DNA of 5,779 bases from Vicinamibacterales bacterium (lineage in GTDB: Bacteria > Acidobacteriota > Vicinamibacteria > Vicinamibacterales > UBA8438). The notes under the pieces were generated by a model. The model searched no databases and was not told the origin of the DNA. It was given only the letters and a program-made list of their open reading frames with translations. Positions 1 through 5,614 of the stretch are shown here, piece after piece. The stretch is taken from assembly GCA_030745255.1 (NCBI GenBank), contig JASLOY010000250.1:1-5779 (forward strand), read 5' to 3'. Position 1 is the first letter of the stretch. Each line of letters begins with the position of its first letter. The translations under genes were made by a program, and so were the position numbers.

Positions 1-1170
1 GACAAAGTCCCCTGAAATTGCCTGCCCGAAACCGAACCGTCGGACATACAGGCCGAGCCTCTCCGGACCGAGCTCGACGCCGATCTTGCTGGCGCCGACG
101 TTGCTCGACTTCACCAGAATGTCTGTTAGCGACAGGACGCCGTAGTCGCGGTTGCCGAATTCCCGAATTGGGCGGGAAGAGCCGTCGAAGTAGACCACGC
201 CCGGGCTCGTGTCGACCGGCTGGTCAGGGTGAGACACCCCCTCCTCGAGTGCCGCCGAGGCGGTGACGATCTTGAAAGTGGAACCCGGCTGGTAGACCTC
301 CTGTGTCGCGCGGTTCCGTCTGGCGTCTGCGTCTGACAGGGAAAAAGCGTTGGGATTGAACTGGGGCTCGTTTGCCAGGGCGAGGATCTCACCGGTCGCC
401 GGGTCCATGATGACGACGCTGCCACCCGCCGCGCCATGCTCGCGTACCGCGGCGCGCAGCTCCCGCTCGGCGATGTACTGGATGTACTTGTCGATGGTCA
501 GCTCAAGAGACGCCCCCGCCGTTGGCGGGCGCTCGACCCGGCTGAACGCACGGTTGTGGGCGTCGGTCTGGAACAGCACCTTGCCCGGCCGGCCGCTGAC
601 TTCCTCATCGTAGCTGGACTCGAGGCCATGCAACCCCTGGTTGTCAATCCCGACGTAACCGATCAGATGAGCCGCCAGCTCCTTGTTTGGGTAGAAGCGG
701 CGATTCTCCTTGACGAGCCCGATCCCCTGCAGGTCAAGCTCCCGTATCCGGCCGGCCGCGCTCACCGAGACATGCCGCTGTATATGGGCGAACTGGTCAG
801 ACCGACTGAGTCGGGTCTCAATGAGGTCACGTCGCTCCGAGTCGCACCCGAGCACATCACACAGCTGCCGGGCGGTCTCGACCGGGTCGTCGACATCGAC
901 CGGGAACGCCACAACGGTGTCCGCATCGACGCTGTAGGCCAGGACCCGGCCTTCCCGGTCGAGGATCTCGCCGCGCTTGGGATTGGTGTCGATCGAGCGC
1001 GAACGCTGGCGCTCGGCGCTCGCGACGAACTCCTTGTAGCGCACCACCTGCAGATGCACGAGGCGAGCCTCGATCGCGATTCCCCAGAGCGCCATCACGG
1101 CGGTGGTGACCAGCAGGCGGCGTCGCATGATGTCGCGCCAGCGGTCCGAAGAGTGGCGTGTCACTGCCAT
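1..1170 (-). CDS. ftsI: FtsI/PBP3-type peptidoglycan D,D-transpeptidase, 3' end outside the window
   Basis: Septal class B penicillin-binding protein that crosslinks peptidoglycan at the division site, anchored in the inner membrane with its catalytic part in the periplasm. The first 390 residues are visible. A basic N-terminus leads into one membrane segment (about residues 19-34), followed by the family's ARLVHLQVV stretch. The PBP dimerisation domain begins with RGEILDREGRVLA (66-78) and carries HLIGYVGIDNQGLHGLE (168-184). The transpeptidase domain starts near 250 (GSVVIMDPATGEILALA). The nucleophile motif STFK is at 297-300 (Ser297) and the SxN motif is SSN at 355-357; the KTG motif should lie beyond the left edge. 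The ATG at 1170 is 16 nt after the ftsL stop, with only a weak GAG-type ribosome site; Met15 is an alternative start. Position after ftsL favours FtsI over a generic class B PBP. I translated this frame by hand because it has no stop in the window. Confidence 0.95.
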   Translation of the reverse strand, partial: MAVTRHSSDRWRDIMRRRLLVTTAVMALWGIAIEARLVHLQVVRYKEFVASAERQRSRSIDTNPKRGEILDREGRVLAYSVDADTVVAFPVDVDDPVETARQLCDVLGCDSERRDLIETRLSRSDQFAHIQRHVSVSAAGRIRELDLQGIGLVKENRRFYPNKELAAHLIGYVGIDNQGLHGLESSYDEEVSGRPGKVLFQTDAHNRAFSRVERPPTAGASLELTIDKYIQYIAERELRAAVREHGAAGGSVVIMDPATGEILALANEPQFNPNAFSLSDADARRNRATQEVYQPGSTFKIVTASAALEEGVSHPDQPVDTSPGVVYFDGSSRPIREFGNRDYGVLSLTDILVKSSNVGASKIGVELGPERLGLYVRRFGFGQAISGDFV

Positions 1171-1186
1171 CGTCGTCTCGATCGGC

Positions 1187-1609
1187 CTACGGCCGTTGCC
1201 CTCCCTCTGACCCGGCGTCGCGTGACACGACCACCGAGCGGTCTGGCGGATCGGCCGGGACGAGCCGCTCGATGACGTGCGCCTCGGCTGGGGTGGGTGC
1301 CACGAGGTTCAGCTCTTCGGTCGCGATCTGCTCGATCAGGCGGGGCGACCGCAGTGTCTCGATCTCGAGCCGCAGATGCCGGTTCAGCTCGATCTCGCGT
1401 GCCCGCTCCTGCTCCATGAGCTCGACCTCATATCCGTGGCGAAGGAGCTCATAGTGTTGCCAGGCCGAAAACAGCAGCACCGCCACGAGACAGACCCCGA
1501 TGGCAAGCGACCGCCAGAGCTCACGCTGCCGTGTCTTATCGATCTCCCGCACGATCGGGTTGTTGGGTATGTCCCGTTTGATGTCGTAGTCCAGGTCGAG
1601 TCGACTCAT
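1187..1609 (-). CDS. ftsL: FtsL-like cell division protein
   Basis: Small bitopic membrane protein. In the family, FtsL pairs with FtsB and FtsQ and activates the FtsW-FtsI septal synthase. The 140-residue product has a charged cytoplasmic N-terminus (about 1-32), one hydrophobic segment (about 33-50, LWRSLAIGVCLVAVLLFSAW), then a charged heptad-like helix (about 52-92) suited to a periplasmic coiled coil. After it comes SPRLIEQIATEELNLVAPTP (88-107), matching the usual FtsL ending in which an IE..A.EELGL segment is followed by a proline. The tail after about 118 is low-complexity. The ATG overlaps the rsmH stop (ATGA), and GAGAGG lies about 5 nt upstream, so translation is probably coupled to rsmH. 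FtsL sequences diverge strongly, so the call rests on topology, length and place between rsmH and ftsI; an FtsB/DivIC-type protein is the alternative. Confidence 0.88.
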   Translation of the reverse strand: MSRLDLDYDIKRDIPNNPIVREIDKTRQRELWRSLAIGVCLVAVLLFSAWQHYELLRHGYEVELMEQERAREIELNRHLRLEIETLRSPRLIEQIATEELNLVAPTPAEAHVIERLVPADPPDRSVVVSRDAGSEGGQRP

Positions 1610-2493
1610 GACACCCTCTCGGCTGCACGCAGCTTGGCTGACCGTGCTCGGGGATTGCGTACTACCTCGTCCTGCCCGGGGCGAATCGGCTTGCGGGTCA
1701 GCACGCGCATGGCGAGCTCGCCACCCCGTTCGAGCTCACGCAGCGTGTACTTCACGATCCGATCCTCGAGGGAATGAAAGCTGATGACCGCCAGCCTCGT
1801 CCCGGTCTTCAAACGCCGCGCCACCGTACGCAGAAAGTCGGCGAGCCCGTCCAACTCGTGGTTGACCCAGATCCGAAGCGCCTGGAACGTTCGGGTGGCC
1901 GGATGGATACGCGAGCGGCCCCGATACGGCACCGACCGCCGGATGACAGCGGCGAGATCGGCGGTCGTCGACAGGTCGCTGCGGTCACGGGCAGCCACGA
2001 TTGCCCGTGCGATCCGGCGCGAATGCCGCTCCTCGCCGTACTCGAAGATCACGTCCGCCAATGTGGTGGGCGTAACGTCGTCGAGCAGCTCGATGAGCGT
2101 CTGACCCTGTGACCGATCCATGCGCATGTCGAGCGGATCGGCGCGTCGAAAGCTGAATCCACGTCCCTCGGCGTCGAGCTGGACCGAAGAATGTCCGAGG
2201 TCGGCGAGCGCGCCGTCGATCTGTTCGATGCCGCGCCGGTCGAGCACCTCGTCGAGACACCGATAATCGGCGTGAACCAGCTCCACGCGGTCCTTCCAGA
2301 CCGCCAGCCGCTCACGCGCCAGTGGGAGCACTTCCGCGTCCCGGTCGAGACCGAGCACGCGTGTCGCTCCGGCTTCGAGCAGGGCCGCGGTGTGGCCGCC
2401 GGTCCCGACGGTGCAGTCGACGATGAGCCCTCGTTCCGCCGGCGCGAGTTGCTCGACCGTCTCCACCCGCAGAACCGGCTCGTGTAGAATCAT
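1606..2493 (-). CDS. rsmH: 16S rRNA (cytosine(1402)-N4)-methyltransferase RsmH (MraW)
   Basis: Cytosolic S-adenosylmethionine-dependent enzyme that methylates N4 of C1402 in the 16S rRNA P-site region, tuning decoding. The 295-residue protein shows the family's motifs in order: HEPVL at the N-terminus; the SAM-binding loop DCTVGTGGHT (26-35); LGLDRD (47-52); DLGHSSVQLD (98-107; the family usually has V or I where H101 stands); RGFSFR (111-116); LDMRMD (121-126); YGEERHSRRIA (152-162); HPATRTFQALRI (197-208); ISFHSLEDRIVK (237-248); and the C-terminal NPRARSAKLRAAER (280-293). Length is normal or slightly short for the family. It starts 6 nt after the mraZ stop with no clear Shine-Dalgarno, which suggests coupling to mraZ translation. 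It ends in a 4-nt overlap with ftsL. The order mraZ-rsmH-ftsL-ftsI is the standard start of a dcw cluster. Confidence 0.98.
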   Translation of the reverse strand: MILHEPVLRVETVEQLAPAERGLIVDCTVGTGGHTAALLEAGATRVLGLDRDAEVLPLARERLAVWKDRVELVHADYRCLDEVLDRRGIEQIDGALADLGHSSVQLDAEGRGFSFRRADPLDMRMDRSQGQTLIELLDDVTPTTLADVIFEYGEERHSRRIARAIVAARDRSDLSTTADLAAVIRRSVPYRGRSRIHPATRTFQALRIWVNHELDGLADFLRTVARRLKTGTRLAVISFHSLEDRIVKYTLRELERGGELAMRVLTRKPIRPGQDEVVRNPRARSAKLRAAERVS

Positions 2494-2499
2494 CGGGGC

Positions 2500-2940
2500 T
2501 CAAATGCCGTAATCGGCGAGCGCACGCGCGTCGTCGTCGGTGAACGGATCGCCGTCGAGCCGCTTCGTGAAGCGCTCGTGATTCCAGATATCGAGGTGGT
2601 CGTATTGACCGAAGACGTCGACTTCTCCCACCATCGCCGCCGCGTCTCGAAGGCGTGCGTGAATGGACACTCTGCCCTGCTTATCGAACTCCCCCGGTTG
2701 TCCGAAATAGTTGACCCGGTCGAAGTATTTTGCGCGGGCAGGAAGCGTGGAGGGAACCTGCGCGAGCTTGCGCTCGACCTCCATCCAAACCGGCATCGGG
2801 TAGACGAGCACGAGGTCGCCCGTCAGGCTGGTGACAAACAGCTGGGCCCCGTATCGCTCTTCAATCGCGGCACGGAACAGAGTCGGAATCTTCAGGCGCC
2901 CCTTGTCGTCGATCTTGGCCGAAAGATTTCCCCGTAGCAC
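2500..2940 (-). CDS. mraZ: Transcriptional regulator MraZ (GTG start)
   Basis: DNA-binding protein of the SpoVT-AbrB fold that forms ring-shaped oligomers and, in E. coli, represses its own dcw operon by binding short TGGG-type repeats. From the GTG start the protein has 146 residues, typical of the family. It carries the two tandem half-domains: RGNLSAKIDDKGRLKIPT with DDKGR at 11-15, and YFGQPGEFDKQGRVSIHARLR with DKQGR at 86-90. I chose the GTG at 2940 because the family begins immediately before the RGN..AKID motif and because GGAG lies 7-8 nt upstream. A longer frame reaches a TTG at 3006, but that codon is part of the -35 hexamer, so the extra 22 residues lie across the promoter and cannot be translated from its transcript. 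It is first in the operon, 6 nt ahead of rsmH. Confidence 0.96.
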   Translation of the reverse strand: MLRGNLSAKIDDKGRLKIPTLFRAAIEERYGAQLFVTSLTGDLVLVYPMPVWMEVERKLAQVPSTLPARAKYFDRVNYFGQPGEFDKQGRVSIHARLRDAAAMVGEVDVFGQYDHLDIWNHERFTKRLDGDPFTDDDARALADYGI

Positions 2941-2947
2941 CCTATTT

Positions 2948-2972
2948 CTCCACTTGACTCCAATAAAATCCA
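2948..2972 (-). promoter_or_regulatory. Candidate MraZ operator: three TGGA repeats with 10-bp period
   Basis: On the minus strand TGGA starts at 2972, 2962 and 2952, as TGGAT, TGGAG and TGGAG, each separated by 5 nt. E. coli MraZ is known to recognise TGGGN repeats separated by 5-nt spacers upstream of mraZ, so spacing, number and location agree, with A replacing the third G. The array runs from the predicted transcription start to the ribosome site: the third repeat is the GGAG Shine-Dalgarno of mraZ. Bound MraZ would block the start of its own operon. That it binds here is inference. Confidence 0.75.
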
Positions 2973-2977
2973 CAGCG

Positions 2978-3006
2978 ATAGTAAAAGGCGGTCGGCTCCG
3001 TGTCAA
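2978..3006 (-). promoter_or_regulatory. Sigma-70-type promoter of the mraZ-rsmH-ftsL-ftsI operon
   Basis: On the minus strand, TTGACA (3006..3001) matches the -35 consensus fully. A 17-nt spacer (3000..2984) separates it from TACTAT (2983..2978), which matches the -10 consensus at five of six positions. The predicted transcription start is near 2971, giving a leader of about 30 nt before the mraZ GTG. A second TTGACA lies at 3023..3018 but has no matching -10 at the correct distance. Confidence 0.88.
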
Positions 3007-3016
3007 CAGACAAAAA

Positions 3017-3045
3017 CTGTCAAATCAATGATTTGCATCTATTCT
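3017..3045 (+). promoter_or_regulatory. Weak candidate promoter for the YchF-like gene
   Basis: CTGTCA (3017-3022), a 17-nt spacer, then TATTCT (3040-3045); each hexamer matches four of six consensus bases. The -35 overlaps the 15-bp palindrome. The predicted start would be near 3052, leaving a leader of about 90 nt. The match is modest and part of it is simply the complement of the upstream TTGACA on the other strand. Confidence 0.25.
3021..3035. promoter_or_regulatory. Perfect 15-bp AT-rich palindrome, possible operator
   Basis: CAAATCA (3021-3027) and TGATTTG (3029-3035) are exact inverted repeats around a single central A. The site lies 14 nt upstream of the mraZ -35 box, within the intergenic region between divergent genes, in an AT-rich patch of otherwise GC-rich DNA. 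A dimeric regulator could bind here and affect either gene; no known regulator is recognised from the sequence. Confidence 0.45.
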
Positions 3046-3062
3046 TCGCCACCGGTGGTGTC

Positions 3063-3080
3063 GTTGTGGGCAGTTGTGGG
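3063..3080 (+). repeat. Direct repeat GTTGTGGG x2, 10-bp period
   Basis: GTTGTGGG occurs at 3063-3070 and 3073-3080 with two bases between. The TGGG cores (3067, 3077) are 10 bp apart, the exact spacing of E. coli-type MraZ boxes, and face the plus-strand gene. A perfect 10-bp palindrome CCACCGGTGG (3049-3058) precedes them and adds another GTGG at 3055, out of phase by 1 bp. This could be a second MraZ site or chance. Confidence 0.4.
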
Positions 3081-3143
3081 AATCTCGCGACCGGCACAAA
3101 GCCGAGACACAGCCGCGAAGCGGCGCCAACCGCCTGGTAGAGC

Positions 3144-4226
3144 ATGCTGCGCGCCGCCCTGATCGGGTTCCCTTCGACCGGAAAATCGACGCTGTTCAGA
3201 CTGCTGAGTCGAGCGGGCGATCCGCACGGCCAGACTGGCGGTCGTCAAGAAGCGCTCGTCGGTGTCGCCCAGGTTCCCGACCCACGCCTGGATCGCCTGA
3301 CCGAACTTTTTGAGCCTCAGCGCCGTGTGCCGGCCACCATCGAGGTTGCCCAGCTCGCCGGACACGACGGTACCCGCTCCCTTATCGACATCACCGCCTT
3401 CCGCAATGCCGACGCGCTGCTGCACGTGCTCCGGATGTTCGAGGACGACACGGTGCCACACGCGGCCGGCGGCGTGGACCCGGTACGCGATGCGACGCAG
3501 ATGGAGGATGAGCTGATTTTGGCCGACCTCGGCGTGGCCGAGCGACGTCTCGAGCGGATTCGTCAGGACGCCAAGAAGGGGAAGAGCCGTGAGCTGGAAG
3601 AGGAGGCCCGGGTCATTGACCTGTGCCGGACCGCTTTGGAGGAAGGCCGGCCGCTACGGGCGCTTTCGCTGGACACCGACGACACGCGGAGGCTACGCGG
3701 CTTCAGCTTCCTCTCTGCCAAACCGGTGCTCGTCGTCTTGAACCTCGACGAGACGGACGTCGCCGACTCGACGGGCGCGATCGAGCGGGCCGGGCTATCT
3801 GAGTTCCTGTCCGGCGCAGCCACCCAGGCGGTGCCGGTCTGCGCCAAGATCGAGCTGGAAATCGCAGAGCTTGCCGCCGACGATCGGGCGATTTTTTTGG
3901 CCGACCTCGGGCTGACCGACTCCGGACTCGACCGGGTGATTCGGGCAAGCTATCATCTGCTCGGTTACATCTCGTTCTTCACCACGGGCAAGGACGAATG
4001 TCGTGCCTGGTCAGTGCCGCGTGGCATGTCCGCGCAGGATGCAGCCGGTCAGATTCACAGCGATATCTCCCGCGGGTTCATCCGTGCCGAGGTGGTGCAC
4101 TACGACGCCCTGACAGCCAGAGACGGCTCAATCGCGGCGTGCCGCGAGCACGGAGAAGTGCGGTTGGAAGGTAAGGACTACGAGGTGCAGGACGGGGACG
4201 TTATAAACTTCCGGTTCGCCACCTAG
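3144..4226 (+). CDS. Divergent YchF/OLA1-like P-loop protein with DUF933 (TGS-like) domain
   Basis: Relative of the Obg-family nucleotide hydrolase YchF, which prefers ATP and is linked to ribosomes and stress responses. The 360 residues match YchF length. Visible landmarks: P-loop GFPSTGKST (8-16); VPDPRLDRLTELFEP (44-58); PATIEVAQLAG (63-73); HVLRMFEDDTVPHAAGGVDPVRD (94-116) keeping the family histidine (His106); a charged helical arm (about 122-170); G4 motif NLDE (200-203), the NxxE form of YchF; CAKIELEIAEL (233-243); and the C-terminal DUF933 from about 273, with SFFTTGKDECRAWSVPRG, IHSDISRGFIRAEVV and LEGKDYEVQDGDVINFRF. Oddities: the G3 aspartate of DxAG is Gln70, the switch I TIEPN is replaced by RQEAL (34-38), and switch II is several residues shorter than usual. 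An in-frame TAG at 3138 fixes the start at this ATG. It is likely a YchF paralogue with altered catalysis. Confidence 0.88.
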   Translation: MLRAALIGFPSTGKSTLFRLLSRAGDPHGQTGGRQEALVGVAQVPDPRLDRLTELFEPQRRVPATIEVAQLAGHDGTRSLIDITAFRNADALLHVLRMFEDDTVPHAAGGVDPVRDATQMEDELILADLGVAERRLERIRQDAKKGKSRELEEEARVIDLCRTALEEGRPLRALSLDTDDTRRLRGFSFLSAKPVLVVLNLDETDVADSTGAIERAGLSEFLSGAATQAVPVCAKIELEIAELAADDRAIFLADLGLTDSGLDRVIRASYHLLGYISFFTTGKDECRAWSVPRGMSAQDAAGQIHSDISRGFIRAEVVHYDALTARDGSIAACREHGEVRLEGKDYEVQDGDVINFRFAT

Positions 4227-4248
4227 AGGACATGCCCACGAAGTTAGC

Positions 4249-4299
4249 AGTCAGACCTGTCCGCCGTAGCCTCGGCGAAGGCGGAAGTCAGAAGTCAGA
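4249..4299 (+). repeat. Intergenic hairpin flanked by AGTCAGA repeats
   Basis: AGTCAGA occurs three times: at 4249-4255, and in tandem at 4286-4292 and 4293-4299. Between them TCCGCC (4260-4265) pairs with GGCGGA (4280-4285) around a 14-nt loop; an alternative inner stem is GCCG/CGGC (4263-4266 with 4273-4276). The unit fills most of the 91-nt gap between the YchF-like gene and the epimerase. It looks like a dispersed intergenic repeat, and might also act as a weak terminator or processing signal; there is no T-tract. Confidence 0.5.
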
Positions 4300-4317
4300 C
4301 AGTACCGGAACGGCCTT

Positions 4318-5295
4318 ATGAAAGCACTGATCACCGGTGGAGCCGGCTTCATCGGCTCCCACCTTGCCGCGGCGCTGCTCGATGACGGACATGATGTGTT
4401 CGTCCTCGACAATCTGTCCACCGGATCGATCGACAACATCGAGCCGCTCAAGCCCCACGCCCGATTCGACTACGCCATCGACACGATCACCAATGAGCCG
4501 CTGCTGGCGGAGCACGTCGATCGATGCGATGTCGTGTTCCATCTGGCGGCGGCCGTGGGCGTCCAGCTCATCGTCGAGGCGCCGGTCCACACCATCGAGA
4601 CCAACGTGACCGGCACGGAAGTCGTGCTGAAGCACGCCGCGAAAAAACGCAAGCTGGTGGTCGTCGCCTCGACGTCGGAGGTCTATGGGAAGAGCACCGT
4701 GCTCCCGTTCGGCGAGGACGCCGACCTTGTGTTGGGCTCCACACATCAACACCGGTGGGCCTACGCGTGCAGCAAGGCGATCGATGAGTTTCTTGCCCTC
4801 GCCTACTGGAAAGAGCGCAAGCTACCAGTCATCGTGCTGCGACTGTTCAACACGGTCGGGCCGCGCCAGACTGGCAGATACGGCATGGTGGTTCCGAACT
4901 TCGTACGCCAGGCGCTGGCCGGTGACCCGATCACGGTCTTCGGCACTGGGACCCAATCGCGCAGCTTCGGCTACGTCGGTGACGTGGTGCGAGGCATGAT
5001 GGCACTGGTCGCCGAGCCACGCGCGATCGGCGAAGTGTTCAATCTCGGGAACAACCACGAAATCACCATTCGCGAGCTGGCCGAGCTGGTGAAGACCATG
5101 ACTGCGAGCAACTCGGAGATCGTCACGGTCCCGTACGACGAGGCCTACGAGAGCGGGTTCGAGGACATGCCCAGACGCGTGCCAGACCTCACGAAAGCGA
5201 AAGAGCTAGTCGGCTACGAACCGCGTGTCCAGCTGCCGGAAATCCTGGCCATGATCATCGACCACCACCGCGCCCAGGGGAAACAAGACGCGTAG
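4318..5295 (+). CDS. NAD-dependent epimerase/dehydratase, extended SDR (sugar-nucleotide enzyme)
   Basis: Cytosolic NAD(P)-dependent enzyme acting on nucleotide sugars, probably feeding envelope polysaccharide synthesis. The 325-residue protein has the extended-SDR plan: glycine-rich loop GGAGFIGSH (7-15, GxxGxxG); an acidic residue ending the second strand, LDNLSTG (30-36), indicating NAD preference; HLAAAVGV (75-82); STSEVYG (118-124) with Thr119 in the catalytic Ser/Thr position; and the YxxxK pair Tyr149/Lys153 in YACSK. The substrate half holds RLFNTVGPRQ, MVVPNFVRQAL, TVFGTGTQSRSFGYVGDVV and FNLGN. These resemble UDP-glucuronate decarboxylase (UXS), while GFEDMPRRVPDL near the end is seen in GalE-like epimerases, so the substrate is not settled. 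A weak GGA ribosome site lies 8 nt before the ATG. It follows the YchF-like gene by 91 nt, which makes a shared transcript possible but not certain. Confidence 0.9.
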   Translation: MKALITGGAGFIGSHLAAALLDDGHDVFVLDNLSTGSIDNIEPLKPHARFDYAIDTITNEPLLAEHVDRCDVVFHLAAAVGVQLIVEAPVHTIETNVTGTEVVLKHAAKKRKLVVVASTSEVYGKSTVLPFGEDADLVLGSTHQHRWAYACSKAIDEFLALAYWKERKLPVIVLRLFNTVGPRQTGRYGMVVPNFVRQALAGDPITVFGTGTQSRSFGYVGDVVRGMMALVAEPRAIGEVFNLGNNHEITIRELAELVKTMTASNSEIVTVPYDEAYESGFEDMPRRVPDLTKAKELVGYEPRVQLPEILAMIIDHHRAQGKQDA

Positions 5296-5327
5296 GGGGA
5301 TCCGCCTCGGACGCGCTTGCGGCTCTT

Positions 5328-5344
5328 TGGGCTTTGGAAGCCCA
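5328..5344 (+). terminator. Possible terminator hairpin after the epimerase gene
   Basis: TGGGCTT (5328-5334) pairs perfectly with AAGCCCA (5338-5344) around a 3-nt loop, 32 nt after the epimerase stop. There is no run of T after the stem, so a classical Rho-independent terminator is not established. The right arm overlaps the left end of the large palindromic element, so the hairpin may instead be fortuitous flanking sequence. Confidence 0.35.
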
Positions 5345-5508
5345 GCAGCCCGTGGTGAAACCGCGCGTTGCAACGAGACGAGCGATGCGTCCGGCTGACA
5401 AGGCGCGACGAGGGAAAATACCGGCAGTATTTGACCGAGAAGCAACCTAGCTCGGGCGGGATGCAGCGCTCGTCGAATGCAGCGGGGCTTTCACCACGGG
5501 CTGCTAGG
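5341..5508. mobile_element. 168-bp concentric palindromic element, MITE/foldback-like
   Basis: The ends 5341-5360 and 5489-5508 are inverted repeats matching at 19 of 20 positions; the core AGCAGCCCGTGGTGAAA is exact over 17. Inside, 5377-5392 and 5459-5474 (GACGAGCGnTGCrTCC) are inverted repeats matching at 14 of 16. At the centre AAATAC (5416-5421) and GTATTT (5427-5432) form a stem with a 5-nt loop. All three pairs share nearly the same centre (about 5424-5425), so the whole unit folds back on itself. It has no credible coding capacity and lies wholly in an intergenic gap. This is the architecture of a non-autonomous miniature element or large REP-type repeat. No clear target-site duplication is seen at the outer ends. 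Which transposase would move it is unknown. Confidence 0.72.
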
Positions 5509-5548
5509 TGCGCCGGCGGTGCGTCTCGGGTCTTCACTGTTCTCTTGG

Positions 5549-5578
5549 TGGACCGCCAGGGACTGGACCGCCGGGGAG
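5549..5578 (+). repeat. 15-bp tandem repeat upstream of the last gene
   Basis: TGGACCGCCAGGGAC (5549-5563) is followed directly by TGGACCGCCGGGGAG (5564-5578), 13 of 15 identical. It abuts the candidate -35 box of the gene at 5615, the place where an activator or repressor would bind. It may also be a simple slippage duplication. Confidence 0.55.
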
Positions 5579-5607
5579 TGTCATTCGAAACGAGCACGTC
5601 GTATACT
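5578..5607 (+). promoter_or_regulatory. Candidate promoter of the gene at 5615
   Basis: GTGTCA (5578-5583, four of six -35 bases), an 18-nt spacer, then TATACT (5602-5607, five of six -10 bases). The predicted transcription start is at about 5614, one base before the ATG, and there is no Shine-Dalgarno sequence in front of that ATG. Together these suggest a leaderless transcript. Confidence 0.5.
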
Positions 5608-5614
5608 GCCAACT

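Noticed and set aside
436..1275. Plus-strand open frame of 279 codons
   Set aside because: It lies antisense to ftsI, whose frame shows full family motifs including STFK and SSN. Its translation has no recognisable domain; it is a by-product of GC-rich codon use.
1277..1777. Plus-strand open frame of 166 codons
   Set aside because: Antisense to ftsL and the end of rsmH; no coherent protein features.
3112..3124. Short hairpin GCCGC-GAA-GCGGC 19 nt before the YchF-like start
   Set aside because: Only a 5-bp stem in GC-rich DNA and no matching regulatory class; could be chance, so it is not listed as a feature.
3039..3461. Minus-strand open frame of 140 codons upstream of mraZ
   Set aside because: Antisense to the start of the YchF-like gene and it crosses the divergent regulatory region; no recognisable domain.
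4244..4272. TTAGCA, 17 nt, TAGCCT as a promoter for the epimerase
   Set aside because: Only four and three consensus matches, and the -10 lies inside the hairpin repeat; too weak to call.
4249..4299. CRISPR-like array
   Set aside because: The repeated word is only 7 bp, two copies are directly adjacent and there are no regular spacers.
4288..4752. Minus-strand open frame of 154 codons
   Set aside because: Antisense to the epimerase, whose SDR motifs are clear, and it runs into the repeat-rich gap.
5214..5612. Minus-strand open frame of 132 codons after the epimerase
   Set aside because: It reads through the whole 168-bp palindrome and back into the epimerase antisense strand. The frame is cysteine- and arginine-rich without a domain, typical of false genes over repeats.
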